DNA from: Magnaporthiopsis rhizophila
Lineage: Eukaryota; Ascomycota; Sordariomycetes; Magnaporthales; Magnaporthaceae
DNA length: 64,000 bases
NCBI GenBank assembly: GCA_003049465.1
Contig: PYSS01000005.1
Location: forward strand, 138,087 to 202,086
Direction of reading: 5' to 3'
The notes beneath the pieces are model-generated. The model did no database searches and had not been told where the DNA came from. It saw nothing but the letters and a program-made list of their open reading frames with translations. A program made the translations under genes and the position numbers. Of this stretch, positions 34,501-45,390 are shown in pieces (positions within the stretch are counted from its first letter, which is position 1; the number at the start of each line of letters is the position of its first letter).

Positions 34501-37032
34501 TGTGGCCATGGATCCACGGTCGCCACCGTATTGCTGGTTGGCACCGCCCCGCCCAGAGTTGTTTGTGAGCACGGAGCCGTCGAGCATTGATCCGTCAATA
34601 AGAGACGCAACGGCCGACTCGACCCCGAGGGCCGAGGCGATGTGGACAAAGTTCGGGTTCGCGCCAATGCCGCGAACTGCCTGGCCGGACGAAACATCAG
34701 GGCCAAGCTCGCTGTCCTCGGTGAGTGTTGGATTCCTGTAGCCGACGGCAGAGCTCCGGACGCTTCGATCATCGTGCTCAAAGTCGCGGCTCCTGGTGTT
34801 ACTGAGCTCCGAGTCGGGCGAAAATGGCAGATTGTCATGATGAGGCGACTTCCCCGGAGACGACAGCGAGCCGCTGGTTGTGTGAGTGACCCGCGAGTCT
34901 CGGGCTTGCACCTCACTCCCGCCTTCTGTGTATCCTGAAACGCTGGGGATTGGGCTGAGGCCGCGGCGCTCGACCCCGTAGGGCTCATACTTGAGTGGAG
35001 CCGGTACATGCTGCGTGTCATAGTATTCGAAGCCTTGCTGGTCGTCATACTGGTAGTCGTCCTCTGCTTCATCGTAGTCGTCGTACTCTGGTTGACGGTT
35101 GATGGGGTATTTGCGCCCATATTCGTCCGTCTCGAACTCGGTGGCACCCACAGCGCTGCCTGTCCGTGGCAAGGCCCTGAGGTCGCCATGTGAAACATTC
35201 ATGTGTTGAGTTCCCAGTCCGGCAAGGGTTGCTGCAGGCTTTGGTGTTGGCGTAGTGTTGGACTCTTCATCGACTCGGTCCGTAACCCCGCCCCTGCCGC
35301 TGGGGACTTCGCGGACAGGCGTTAACTCTTCCGTTGCCGAATGAGGCCGCTCAAGGTCTGTGTCCGCGGACAGAATCGACTGCCTTGTGAGTTCCGACGG
35401 GTTGATCTCGCTGCTCAGCGGCATCGGGGCAGTCTGCTGGAACTCCGAGTCGTCGTAATCTTCGGCGAATCCGTTCGCCGCGCGGTTCTTGGCTTCGGCG
35501 CGGCGCCGCTTACGCTGCTCTCGTGCAGGTGCTGCCGCTGCTGCTGCTGCGGAGGTGTTGTTGAGCGCTGCTATTCCGAGTGCACCTGCGACAGCACCAG
35601 CTGCGGCAGCCCTTATGCTGTAATCGCGACGGGAAGGGGTGGCGTCTACGTCTTGGTTGAGCAACGACTCGTGGGCCGACTCCTGAGACTCGCTGGGGAC
35701 GGGACTCTCAACGACAACGTTGCGCGCCTCCCTATTCCGCGTCTCTTTGGCCTTCTTGCTCCCAATGCTGTCCCTGGGACCCAGACCATGCCGTTCACTG
35801 CCGCCAGATCTTCGCCTGTCGGCAAGACTGGTGGCATCATCTCTAGACACCGAGGTGCCGCTAGTGGATGCTGTAGAGTTGCGGCGACCGTGTGTTGACC
35901 GCTGGCTCTTCTCGCGCTTGAGCTCCTCGAGCTCGGGCAGGATCAGCCGGCGAATGGCGTCCTCGACGGCATCGAGAAGTTTGGGATTGTTAATGGAGGA
36001 CTTGGAAGCCCCCGAGCGCACCGACTGCTGGTCCTGTGACCGATGGCTAGGTGCCAGGGCCGATGAGACCACGCTCGAGTCCGCGACCGAATGGGTTGCT
36101 TCATGCTGACTGCGGCTTGATTTTCGCCGCGTAGACTTCTCCTCGTCTCTGTCTCGCTTCTCGCTCACGCTGCTGTTTCGGCTCTTATTCTTACTCCTGC
36201 GTTCCGGCCGCTCCTTGTCCCGAGTTTTGGGGAGAACCGGGCGCTCCTTGGATTCGCTTCGGCCGCCGCTACTCCGCGCCTTGTCAACGACTGTGGCGGC
36301 AGCCAACCCGGCGGCAGCGCCGCCGAGGACATGGCCAGCTCGGGATGGGCTCTTGTCGCGAGTCCTCACGGGAGAGCCCGACGGCCCGGAGCCGTCCAGG
36401 AAGCTATCTGTTGGGATTGCCGAGATATCCGAGGCGGTGTTGGGCTGATATGAGACCTTGCTGTTGTCGCTGGTGGGAATCAGCGGGCTAGCAGGACGGC
36501 GGCGGCGACGATGGTCTATCTCGACCTCAATGGGCTGGCGAGAGACATTAGACTCCTCGGTGGCTGAGGCGTAAGAGTCCATGCTGTAGGCGTCCTCGCC
36601 CTCACCACTGAGGACCGAGATGGCGTCGCCTTCAATCAGTCGGGACTGCAGCGTTGCGTCGTTGGAATGGCGTGTCTGCGAGGCCCTGCGGCTAGACTTG
36701 GTCTCGGTGACCTGGATGTGGCCGTCCTTGCGGTTCTTGGAAGGGGTCAGACGCACTCGGACGCTGGGCCTCCGCTCACCGCCACTGCCCGAGGCGGTGC
36801 TTCCCTTGGGGCCCTCGAAGTACTCGATCAGCAGCGAGGTCTGTGAGCGATTGGCCTTGTGGCGCGTCCTAATTGTGACAGGGGTCCCGTCCTCTGGTAG
36901 GGAATAGTGGGATTTGACCTCGGTAGGCGGCGAGAGGTCGGTGTCACTGACTTCGCTAGGGGCGGTGGTCGTCTCTGTTTCGGTGGGAGCAGGGAGGGGA
37001 GGAACGTTTTTCTGGGAATCAACGACACCCAT
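31548..37032 (-). CDS. Giant disordered Ala/Ser-rich protein (1801 aa)
   Basis: Exons 37032-31671 and 31591-31548 join to 1801 aa. A 79-bp intron (GTATGT...CAACAG) yields the C-terminal TFGSHASQESETF. Most of the protein is predicted disordered: Ser/Arg-, Glu- and Pro-rich. At least four alanine-rich hydrophobic patches stand out (near residues 230-250, 470-500, 925-945 and 1065-1085). The best ordered segment is at about 1234-1306: IESKDIIALMQHLMVRDAQR, followed by a long amphipathic helix and TVQRVIGGPRPFPG. The N-terminus has a compact VTIRTRHK...SLLIEYFEGPKG motif. I do not recognise a named family. Ala-rich patches in giant fungal scaffolds occur in leashin-like septal tethers, but that comparison is weak. 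A scaffold role is inferred only from composition. Confidence 0.75.
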
Positions 37033-39716
37033 TGTGAGGTGTGGAGACCCTTGCAGCTCAATGTGGGTGGCGGGCCTGCGTTTTTTTTTTCTCCCCTTGT
37101 TGATTCCCCGCAGGCGACGCCAATCCAGCCCAAGCCCTCTTTCGTCCTTGGGCGCCGGCGGAGCGTGGCAACGCTCTCAGGGCGGCCGACGAGAGGCTGG
37201 CTGGTGTGGGACGGGTGAGATGCAGGCAGGCTTATTGCCAATGGCAGTCGTCGTGGTCGATTGCGTGGTCGCAATGCATCAGGCGTTGGATGGGGTCGAT
37301 GGGATGTGGCAGACAAGAATGAAGCGAAAAGAATGGGCAGACAGCCCGCAAGGTCGACGCAGGGCGGGCGCTTCCTGCCAGTCGCAGCTTGGCTTGGGTG
37401 GGAGGCAAACCTCGGGCTAAGACGAGGATGCACATGCAGCAGTCAGGATTGCTGCCGCCGCGTGTGCGAACGGGATGCGAGAAAGCAAGTCGCACGCACA
37501 GACAGACACACCACGCACAAGAGGAGAAAGGAAAAGTCAGGCCCTCCAATTGCGCAGACGGGTTATGTTAGATATGCAGTGCCCTGCTTGGCTCTCGTTT
37601 GCGCTCTCCAACGGCGTGCTCTGGAGTGGTCGCGGCGGTGGTTCGTCTGCCTGGCTGCAGCAAGCGGTCAAGGGCCAGGTGCAGACGAATCTGGTTGTCG
37701 AGCAACGAGTGGCTGGGGAGGCGACCTTCGATCCCGAGGGCTCAGGACCGAGAAGGGAAAGCGCAGTGTGCTGAACCTGGCCTGTGCTGGCAACGCGCGC
37801 GCGACGGTGTAGCAAACGGACCGCCCGATTTGCTTGGATGGTAATTAACTCCAGATGGCAGCCGCGACAAAATAAAAAATAAAAAAAAGACAACTAGGGT
37901 CTCCATCTGTTTCTACGGGAAAACTTTCTAGAAGTTTGGTGCCCTTTTCGCATCCAAAGCGATGACAGGGAAGTGACTTCGGTCTGATCCCGTCCTCGAA
38001 GCAATAACAGGTGTTTCTTATTGTTGCCCGGTCACTCCATTCTACCCACCACGACGGAGCCAGAGAGAAAGAGAGAGTGCTTGCATGTAATCCCAGTGCC
38101 AGGCGAGCCAAAGATGGGAGCCGGCTCCCCACTCAAGTCCAATCGGGCTGGCTGGGCACACGGGAAAGAGACTTGGGTACCTCCTTTGGGTGCGTGCATC
38201 TAGTTCCACACACATGCGTCGACGTAGTGCAGCGGCTGGACGGCGGAAAGGGAGGGCAACATGGTGGGATGGATGCGTTGGCACCCCCGCAGCCAATAGA
38301 GCAATGGTCCTGGAGCTGCAGGTGTGTGCAACGTGCAGGTTTCAAGGGAAAATCGGACAATCTCCAATCCCCTCGCCTCTTCTCTTGTAATTTCATCACA
38401 GTCGGGTACCAATTTTGCTGCCGAGGATGCCGCCGTCTTATTAAGGGCAGGGTGAAGGCATGCCGTGCGAGGGCACACTTAAAAGACGAAAAAAAAGAAG
38501 GCCCCTGGGAACCTTGTCCAGCCTGCCCTTGTCCTCCTGGCCCTGCTCTCCCGCTGCGGGCGTTTGTTGACACCAGCCTGCCCTGCCTACTTACTGCGAT
38601 GCCCTTGTCACGCCGAGCAAGGACACCAGCGACGACCGAAGGAAGCAAGTGGGAACTCTGCCGCCGATGCCTCCCTTTCTGCCTGTCCCCATTGGCTGGG
38701 CGTAGCACCATTTTCGACGACGATCATTGCCCTGGACCTGGGAAATTCCCACCAGGACAGAGCCACTTCATTCTCTCCGCCGACTGGCTGGGCTGGTGGT
38801 GACCTTGCCAACACGCGCCGTGGCTGGTTTGTTGCCCAAGCTCACACCCAGCCACCACTTCATCCCACTCCCTGTCCCTTCTCAAGAGACGGCTCTGGTT
38901 ATCAAACGCGGGAAGCCCTCAGCCTCAACGTCCGCTGCCGTTTTCTGGCAATTTTCAACGTGCCCCTTCGCAATCTCGCCCGCTGTGGCATCCCGATCTC
39001 GATAGAGGTACCTATTTACCTACCGCACAGCACGGTCTGTCCTCGCCTCTGTGTGTCATGCAATTAGTGGACATTTCCCTCGTTCCTTTCACGCTCGAAA
39101 ATTGGGTGGGTTACACATTGTGTGGCGACCCAAACGGGCTAACGAGGTTGGTTCTCCTGCGTTCGCTCGTGACTCTTATACATGTGACAAGGTTACCGGA
39201 ACGGTCGTCCCACAACGGGTCGTATAGGCTGCCAAGTTCTTTTTTTGGAGCCCCAAGCGTTCACATGGTGCCATAATTTGTCCCTCGTCTTCCTGTGTCG
39301 TCCTGCATGGGACATCTCCAGTAGAGTAGCTCCGGAAAGGGCTTCGCATGGCTCTCGAATGCGTTGTTGGTGTCGCTAGAATTGTTCTGTTATTATATGT
39401 CTAATATAACCGGGACTCTTCTCTGAACGATGCGTAAAACCCCGTGTATGTGGGTTTCGTCTACCAAAGCCGTTGCCCATACAACCACAAAAGAAAAAAT
39501 TGAACACCCCCGGATCGATGTCCGCGCACGCAACCACACTTGGAGCGTTGTGAATGGGTACCCATGTGCAACAAACTAAGAATGTCGAAGCCGGAATAAA
39601 AGATGCCAAACCGGAAGCAAGAAATACATCGAGAGGAAAACTGGTGACTCCATACTCCTCTACACCATATCCCCAGATCCCTCCTTCTCACAATCGCTGT
39701 TCAGGATAGCGGCCCG
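37033..39716. other. Intergenic region, 2.7 kb
   Basis: Sequence between the 5' end of the giant gene and the 3' end of the IFRD gene. A T-run at 37081-37090 lies in the leader of the giant gene. A 263-codon plus-strand ORF at 38011-38802 has no recognisable features and is not called. Confidence 0.45.
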
Positions 39717-41027
39717 CTAGTAATCTTGAAACAGCTCCAGGTCGCCCAGCGTCTCCCTGACGACCTCGTTGCCAGAAAAGTGTGTCGAGAAGCCACCTTT
39801 GAGGACATCCTGTAGGAGCTCGATGCGGACCTTGGTGGCCCATGATTCGATGACGTATATCTCGTCCTTGTTAATCCTGAGCTTTTCTCGGTACCCTAGC
39901 TCCTCGACTTCATCGCCCAGATCCGCCTCCTTGGACCCACCAGTGTGAGGGTTTGACACCGGGCGGCTTGTAGCCGACCAGCCCGGGCCCTTTCCGAGCT
40001 CGATGGAGGTTATGACACTGGCGAGGTCGTTCCGCACCTGGGTTCTGCCCTTCTTGGAGATTGACTTGGAGCCCTTGGACAGCTCCCTCATGCGCTTGAT
40101 CAGGGACTTTGGATCGACCGACAGGTTCAGGGACCGGCCGTTGCCCTCCTCCTCGAGCTCCCGCGAAACTTCAAAGAGCAAGGCAATGTTGATGCCGGCG
40201 CATGATCGCACGTTGGCATCGCTGCTCTCCAGCTGCTCCACGAATGCATCGAGGGCCTCATCGTTGTGCGATGAGGGGTTGTCTAGGTTCGTTGCGACAA
40301 AAGCCCAGACCTTCATGGCCGTCGTCACCACCATGCCACTGTCCGGGGCGCCGATCAGATGACCGTCGCTCTCGGCGATGTACGTGAGGAACTCGAGGAA
40401 CTCGTCCATGTCCTGCTCCTCGCCACCGCCATACACGACCACAACACCCATCGTGGTGAGCGCCTGCACCTTGACGGCTTCCTCTTCTGAGTCCTCGCAG
40501 ACTAGCTTCAATACTGGGAATGCCGTCTCGTACACGTCATCGGAAGGCGACGTCAAGGTGGTGACGGCCAACGCCTTCATCGACAGTATTTGCTCCTCCG
40601 AGCTGGCACTCCGGATGCTTCTAACAAGGGAGGACAGGATGCTGGCCATGGACTTGCTGACCACGCCGTCGGCGGGGTGGTAGCGCAGATGGTGGGCGTA
40701 GTCACCCAACACCGTCGTCCGGCTGGTGCCACTGCGCTTTCCCGGCGCCAGGAGTTCGGCGATGCGCCCGCGGAGCTTTTCTTCCCACGACTCGGGGGTG
40801 TCGATCTCTGAGACGGAGTTGGTGCTTGCCGTCATGACATCGTCAAGTTCGGAATCGCTAGTGTCATCGTTTTCTGACGCGTAACGCGACACGGGTCGCG
40901 AGCCTGGCCGCGAGCCTGGGCGAGAGTTTCCGGGAGAAGTGTTGGGTGTCTGGGCAGCAGACCCACGCGCCTTTCTGGACGCCTTCTTGCCGCTCTCCAC
41001 CAGAGTCTTCTTGCGCAAGTCCTGCAT
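39717..41027 (-). CDS. Interferon-related developmental regulator (IFRD) family protein
   Basis: An intronless 436-aa protein starting at MQDLRKKTL (ATG 41027). The same frame stays open upstream to 41294, but that part looks like leader. The N-terminus is basic and Ser-rich (SRPGSRPGSRPVSR). The central region from about residue 70 to 330 is a series of helical, ARM-like repeats (SWEEKLRGRIAELL..., VLKLVCEDSEEEAVKVQALTTMG). The C-terminal block at about 375-436 (YREKLRINKDEIYVIESWATKVRIELLQDVLKGGFSTHF) matches the conserved IFRD C-terminal domain. IFRD proteins act as transcriptional co-regulators in animals; ribosome-associated roles have been proposed in yeast. Its function in this fungus is unknown. 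Confidence 0.88.
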   Translation of the reverse strand: MQDLRKKTLVESGKKASRKARGSAAQTPNTSPGNSRPGSRPGSRPVSRYASENDDTSDSELDDVMTASTNSVSEIDTPESWEEKLRGRIAELLAPGKRSGTSRTTVLGDYAHHLRYHPADGVVSKSMASILSSLVRSIRSASSEEQILSMKALAVTTLTSPSDDVYETAFPVLKLVCEDSEEEAVKVQALTTMGVVVVYGGGEEQDMDEFLEFLTYIAESDGHLIGAPDSGMVVTTAMKVWAFVATNLDNPSSHNDEALDAFVEQLESSDANVRSCAGINIALLFEVSRELEEEGNGRSLNLSVDPKSLIKRMRELSKGSKSISKKGRTQVRNDLASVITSIELGKGPGWSATSRPVSNPHTGGSKEADLGDEVEELGYREKLRINKDEIYVIESWATKVRIELLQDVLKGGFSTHFSGNEVVRETLGDLELFQDY

Positions 41028-43075
41028 TTTTGCCGTGTTCCCGAGACCCAAAATGGTGCGCAAACTGACCAGGAGAATACGGACAAAAGTTGAGGGAGAG
41101 CGCGGGTGCCTCGTAGGGCACGGCTTTATTCGTGTTTGCCTCTTGTATCTCCGATTACGTGGGAGAGTTTGGCAGCCGCAAGCGTTGTTTTCGGCGGTGA
41201 GACGGTATGGAAAGGTTCGTGGTGGCAAAGTCGAAAGTTGCAGGTGGAAGTGGGAGGGGCGGCGAATAGTGAGGGTACGGAGATACTGCGTCACAAGACC
41301 GAATCTAGGGTCAGATGGATATTATTCGACGACAGGTAATACATATGGGACAAGGGCTGTGCGAATTTGGGGCAGAAAGGGGATGGACGGGCTCAAATGA
41401 TATCCTTGCGACACGGCGCGCAAGCAGGTGTTCTTGTTGAGCAAGATCGCAAAGGCAATGATTTGGTCGTTGTGTGATGTTCGTGGTTGGAAAGACTGGT
41501 GTGATTCGGACGGACAGGAACTTGTTTCGCCCCTCTGAAAGCGGCGGCATGTGGGGAGCCTTCCACGGGTCCCCCCAGTTTTGATGTGTGGCCTGACCGC
41601 CACAGGCCCCTGGCAGCTGGTATTTGAGTGTTTGCATATCCCGCGCTAGCCCAATGCGACACTTGCCGGGGTCGCCCACGAAACTGGAACATCTGGTCTC
41701 TGGCACCCCCTTCGGAGATGGACTGGAGCGAGCCTGTGCATGCACGCCGCAGGTGTCTGTGTCGAACTGCGTGTCTTTCTGGCGGGCTGAGATCCATGTC
41801 TACTAGCATGCGGGAGCCTTACTCTAAGCGCCCGGCAGAAGTCGGAAACGAACCGGAATCTAGCTTGCCGGGAGCCGCTAAGGCAGGCAAACCTCTCGGC
41901 AACATTGGTCCTCCGCGGGTGAAGCGCAAACATATTGGCGGTGCAGGCGGGCGGCAATACAAAGTTGTCGGAATTAAGCTCTCATGCCCACCATCAAATC
42001 AATACCAGTCCGAAAATTCAGGTGAATGGATACTCCACAGCTGATCAAACCTTGCGTCAGTGGAGAGAGAGAGAGGTCAATGACCAGATCGAGAGGCGAC
42101 GTGGATGTGGGACTCGGAGCCAGTGTCTTCGGGTACCTTGTGATTCCTTGAGTGTTTGCCCTATGTATGCGGTTCCAACCCGACGGTTCTTGGGCGCCTA
42201 CCTCAAGCTAGGGATTCGACTTTCAACTCCGAGACCCGAGTTCTCCCAAGGGCGGCGCCCGGATTCCTTCCGTGAGCGATACCGCTCGTCCCACCGTGCT
42301 TTTATGTGCCTCTGGTGATAAGGCGCCCGGCTTCTGTGTGTTCTGTCGCTGCTAGGTTGGTGGAGTGCCTGGGCGGCGACCTCAGCTGCGGGGAGCAGGC
42401 AAGCGACAAGGGTACCTAACCTACCGCACCTGCCCGTGCTGCCCCTCCATCTGTGACACTCGGGGCCCCACCATGCAGGCCCCACCTTCCCTCTCCAGCT
42501 CATGACCTCTATCTGCGGGTCGTGCTGCCGCCCGGGCCTGGTGGGCTTACCTCCCGCCTATCTACAGAGGTGCTTGACCTCCCGCGCGGACTGCCTGCCT
42601 GCCTGAGGTACAACTTCCTGCTGCCTGGGTTCGCAGCGCGGTGCTGTATTCATGGAACTTTGAGCTTAGGTTGTCCAAACCTCACGGCCCAAACTCTCGC
42701 TGCCTCTCCCTCCCGCCACCTACTTCACTGCATCCACCACCGTCCGCCACCACCCATACCCCTCTCCCTCATCGGCCGTGCCTACGCTGTTTTCTGGCGT
42801 CGAGGCTTCACTGCCGACAGCATCTCGTCGCTTGTCCTCGCAGTTTTGGCCTCGGAGTCGGAAGGGCGGCTGACGAAACACGGCCTCAACCCCACCTTTG
42901 CCCGTACCTCTTCATCAAACCATCCATAACCTGGGACCGCCTACCTATCCATCCTACCTCCACGATAAGCACTCGCCCACCTAGGTCCAGCGAGGCTTCA
43001 GTTTCCCTTGGATGAGTGCACCCACATTCTAGGCCCTTGTTCCGTCCGAAGCAGGCCCTACTCTATTGCGAGAAG
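41028..43075. other. Divergent promoter region of IFRD and FHA genes
   Basis: About 2 kb between divergent start codons. Only short ORFs occur. The last ~400 bp are C/T-rich and probably form the FHA gene leader. Confidence 0.45.
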
Positions 43076-45390
43076 ATGGTCGCCGCTGCCTCCGACACGG
43101 ACCGTAAGCCCGATTCCGCTCTGCACCCACCGGCTTCACGCAGCCCGAAGACTAACTCGCCGCTCACAGTGATGGTCACTTTGACCGACACGAGCAAGCC
43201 CTCGTCCAATGCCCAGCGGCTCCTTAACGTCACGCGGGAAAACCCCATCATTCGACTTGGTAGGGCCAGCAAGGCACAGGCCAAAGGCCGTGTAGCCGCC
43301 GAAAATAATGCGCTGTTCGAGTCGCCCGTTATGAGCCGAGACCATGCCGAACTCGTAGCGGACATGGAGGCTAAGGCGAGTCCCCTCTGCCCCGCTGCAT
43401 ATGATGATGGAATATCCCATGAGCTTCCAAACAACGCACCCGACGACAAACTGACTCTGAGATGACACCTCGCAGACTGTAGCAGTGCGGGATGTCGGCT
43501 CTACGCACGGCACCTTCCTGAACGACGTCGCAATCAATCGAAACGCTGCCCACCCGGTAAAGACGGGAGACAAGCTCCGATTCGGCGTCTCCATCAACCG
43601 AGACCGCGATGCCTTCACCCCCATTACGGTCGAGCTCGGAATCAAGTTTGCCAACCGGTTTGTCCACACACCGCACCCTTAGATACATTCAGTGCTTGTG
43701 GCATGCATTAACACACGTACTTTTTTCTAGATGCGGGCCGGTGACTTTCCAGGTCCCCGAGGATTCGGAAATGGAGGACACGCAAGCCGACCATGTGGAT
43801 TTGACACAAGAGCCGGACACTGAAATCGTCGACCTCACCTCGCCGGCGCGTTCTCCCGTTTCAACGGAGCGCGCCGATCACCCCGTGGAGTCGGTCCGAT
43901 CTCCTATCCCAGAGAACCTTGCGGCACCCTCTGGGAGCTCAAAGGATCAGGTCAGCGGTGTCTATTCTGGTCTCGATACGCTGATGAGTATCATGGAGAG
44001 TGGTCCCAGCAACGCCAACCCTGTTGTTTGTGATGCCATGTCCCCGATCCACGAGGGAGGGTATGGCCGCCCTCTTCTGCTGAACGACGACGAAGAGGAC
44101 GCGGTCTACGACCAGATTAGCGACGACCTGTCCGAAGCCTCGTTTGAAGGAAGGCGGTCGGACCTGGATTCAGAAATTGAATCCAATTTGGATTCGATCA
44201 TGGAATCTGAAATGGGCACGTCGGACGATGAGGACGGCTCCGACGTCGACTCGAACGCAGAAAGTATTGGATCAGGTACCTACACCCGACCCGCCTTAAC
44301 AGATATACCACTATGCCCTACTAATGTGCGTTCCGCAGAAATCCACGACCTGTTCCTGTGGGGCGAGAACGATTCGGATGACAATCACGAATCTGACGAC
44401 GACAGCATTGGCGGTGGCCCCGTGCCGTTCACCTTCTCGTCTCTTCCGCAAGAGCCCCTGCCTTCTCCTCTGCCCCTGGAGGCACGCGGTGCGACTACTG
44501 CTCTCTCCCAAGCTGTGTCGCCTTATGGAGAAACTAATACTGTTTCATCTTTGACAACGCTGCGGGCGCCGTCCCCATCGGATGCGGCTCTCATCTTTCG
44601 CAAGCCCGTGGCCCCGCAGGCACCGGCTCCGGCACCGGCTCCGGCGGCGGCTGCTCCCACGGCGGCTCCCACGGCGGCTCCGGCGGCGGCTCCGGCGGCG
44701 GCTCCGGCGGCGGCCCTCGCACACACGCATACGCACGAAGAGTTTCTTGCTGCTCGGCAAGGCAACAGAGAGAGACTCGTTGACTATATGATGCGGCGGC
44801 AGATGTTGCTCAGATCTTGCTCCTCCCAGGACTCAACCCCCCAACACTCTGGCCCCACTATAAGCCAGTCGCTTGTCGGCCAACTGGAGCCCATTCCCAA
44901 GGCGACACATGTAGCCGGGCCATTCAGTGCCGCTCTTCTCAACGACCAGCATTTTAACAGTGCTTATACGTTTGCGAAGACAAAGCAGCAGATTGCCGCG
45001 GAGGACAAGGTCGACGACTGTGGTCAAGGCGACGTTTGCGCCAAACACGTCGAGTCTACTCAGCCCAAGGAACAGCCAAAGGGGTCTCCGAAGCGCAAGG
45101 CCGTGGATATATCTGAGACCTCCCGGGATGAGCTCAACGCAATGAGATGCCAGGAGCCTGAACGGGATCAAGATAGCCACTCGGCTCCAATCAAGCCCGC
45201 GCCGCCACAGGCCCCTCCGTCCGATCTGGTCCCAGCCGTGCTTGAACAAACTAACACGAGCCTGGACGAGTCGAGGCCTGTCAAGAGGCTACGAAGGTTT
45301 GCCAGCAGCGTGGGTATCGCGGCCCTTGGCGGGATCACTGTCGGCGCCGTCGTTTTCGGCAGTCTGGCAGCTACATGCCCCGCGTTCTGA
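43076..45390 (+). CDS. FHA-domain protein with C-terminal membrane anchor
   Basis: Exons 43076-43375, 43476-43657 and 43731-45390 join to 713 aa. The first intron has a GC donor (AAG|GCGAGT) and a normal AG acceptor. An additional in-frame 63-bp intron (44276-44338) is possible, which would give 692 aa. The forkhead-associated domain spans about residues 45-160: IIRLGR at 58-63, SRDHAEL at 87-93 and DVGSTHGTFLN at 106-116, the phosphothreonine-binding signature. Long acidic, Ser/Asp-rich and Pro/Ala-rich tracts follow. A single hydrophobic helix near the C-terminus (SSVGIAALGGITVGAVVFGS) suggests a tail anchor. FHA plus tail anchor recalls SLMAP/Far10-type STRIPAK subunits, but no long coiled coil is obvious here, so that role is only a possibility. 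Confidence 0.82.
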
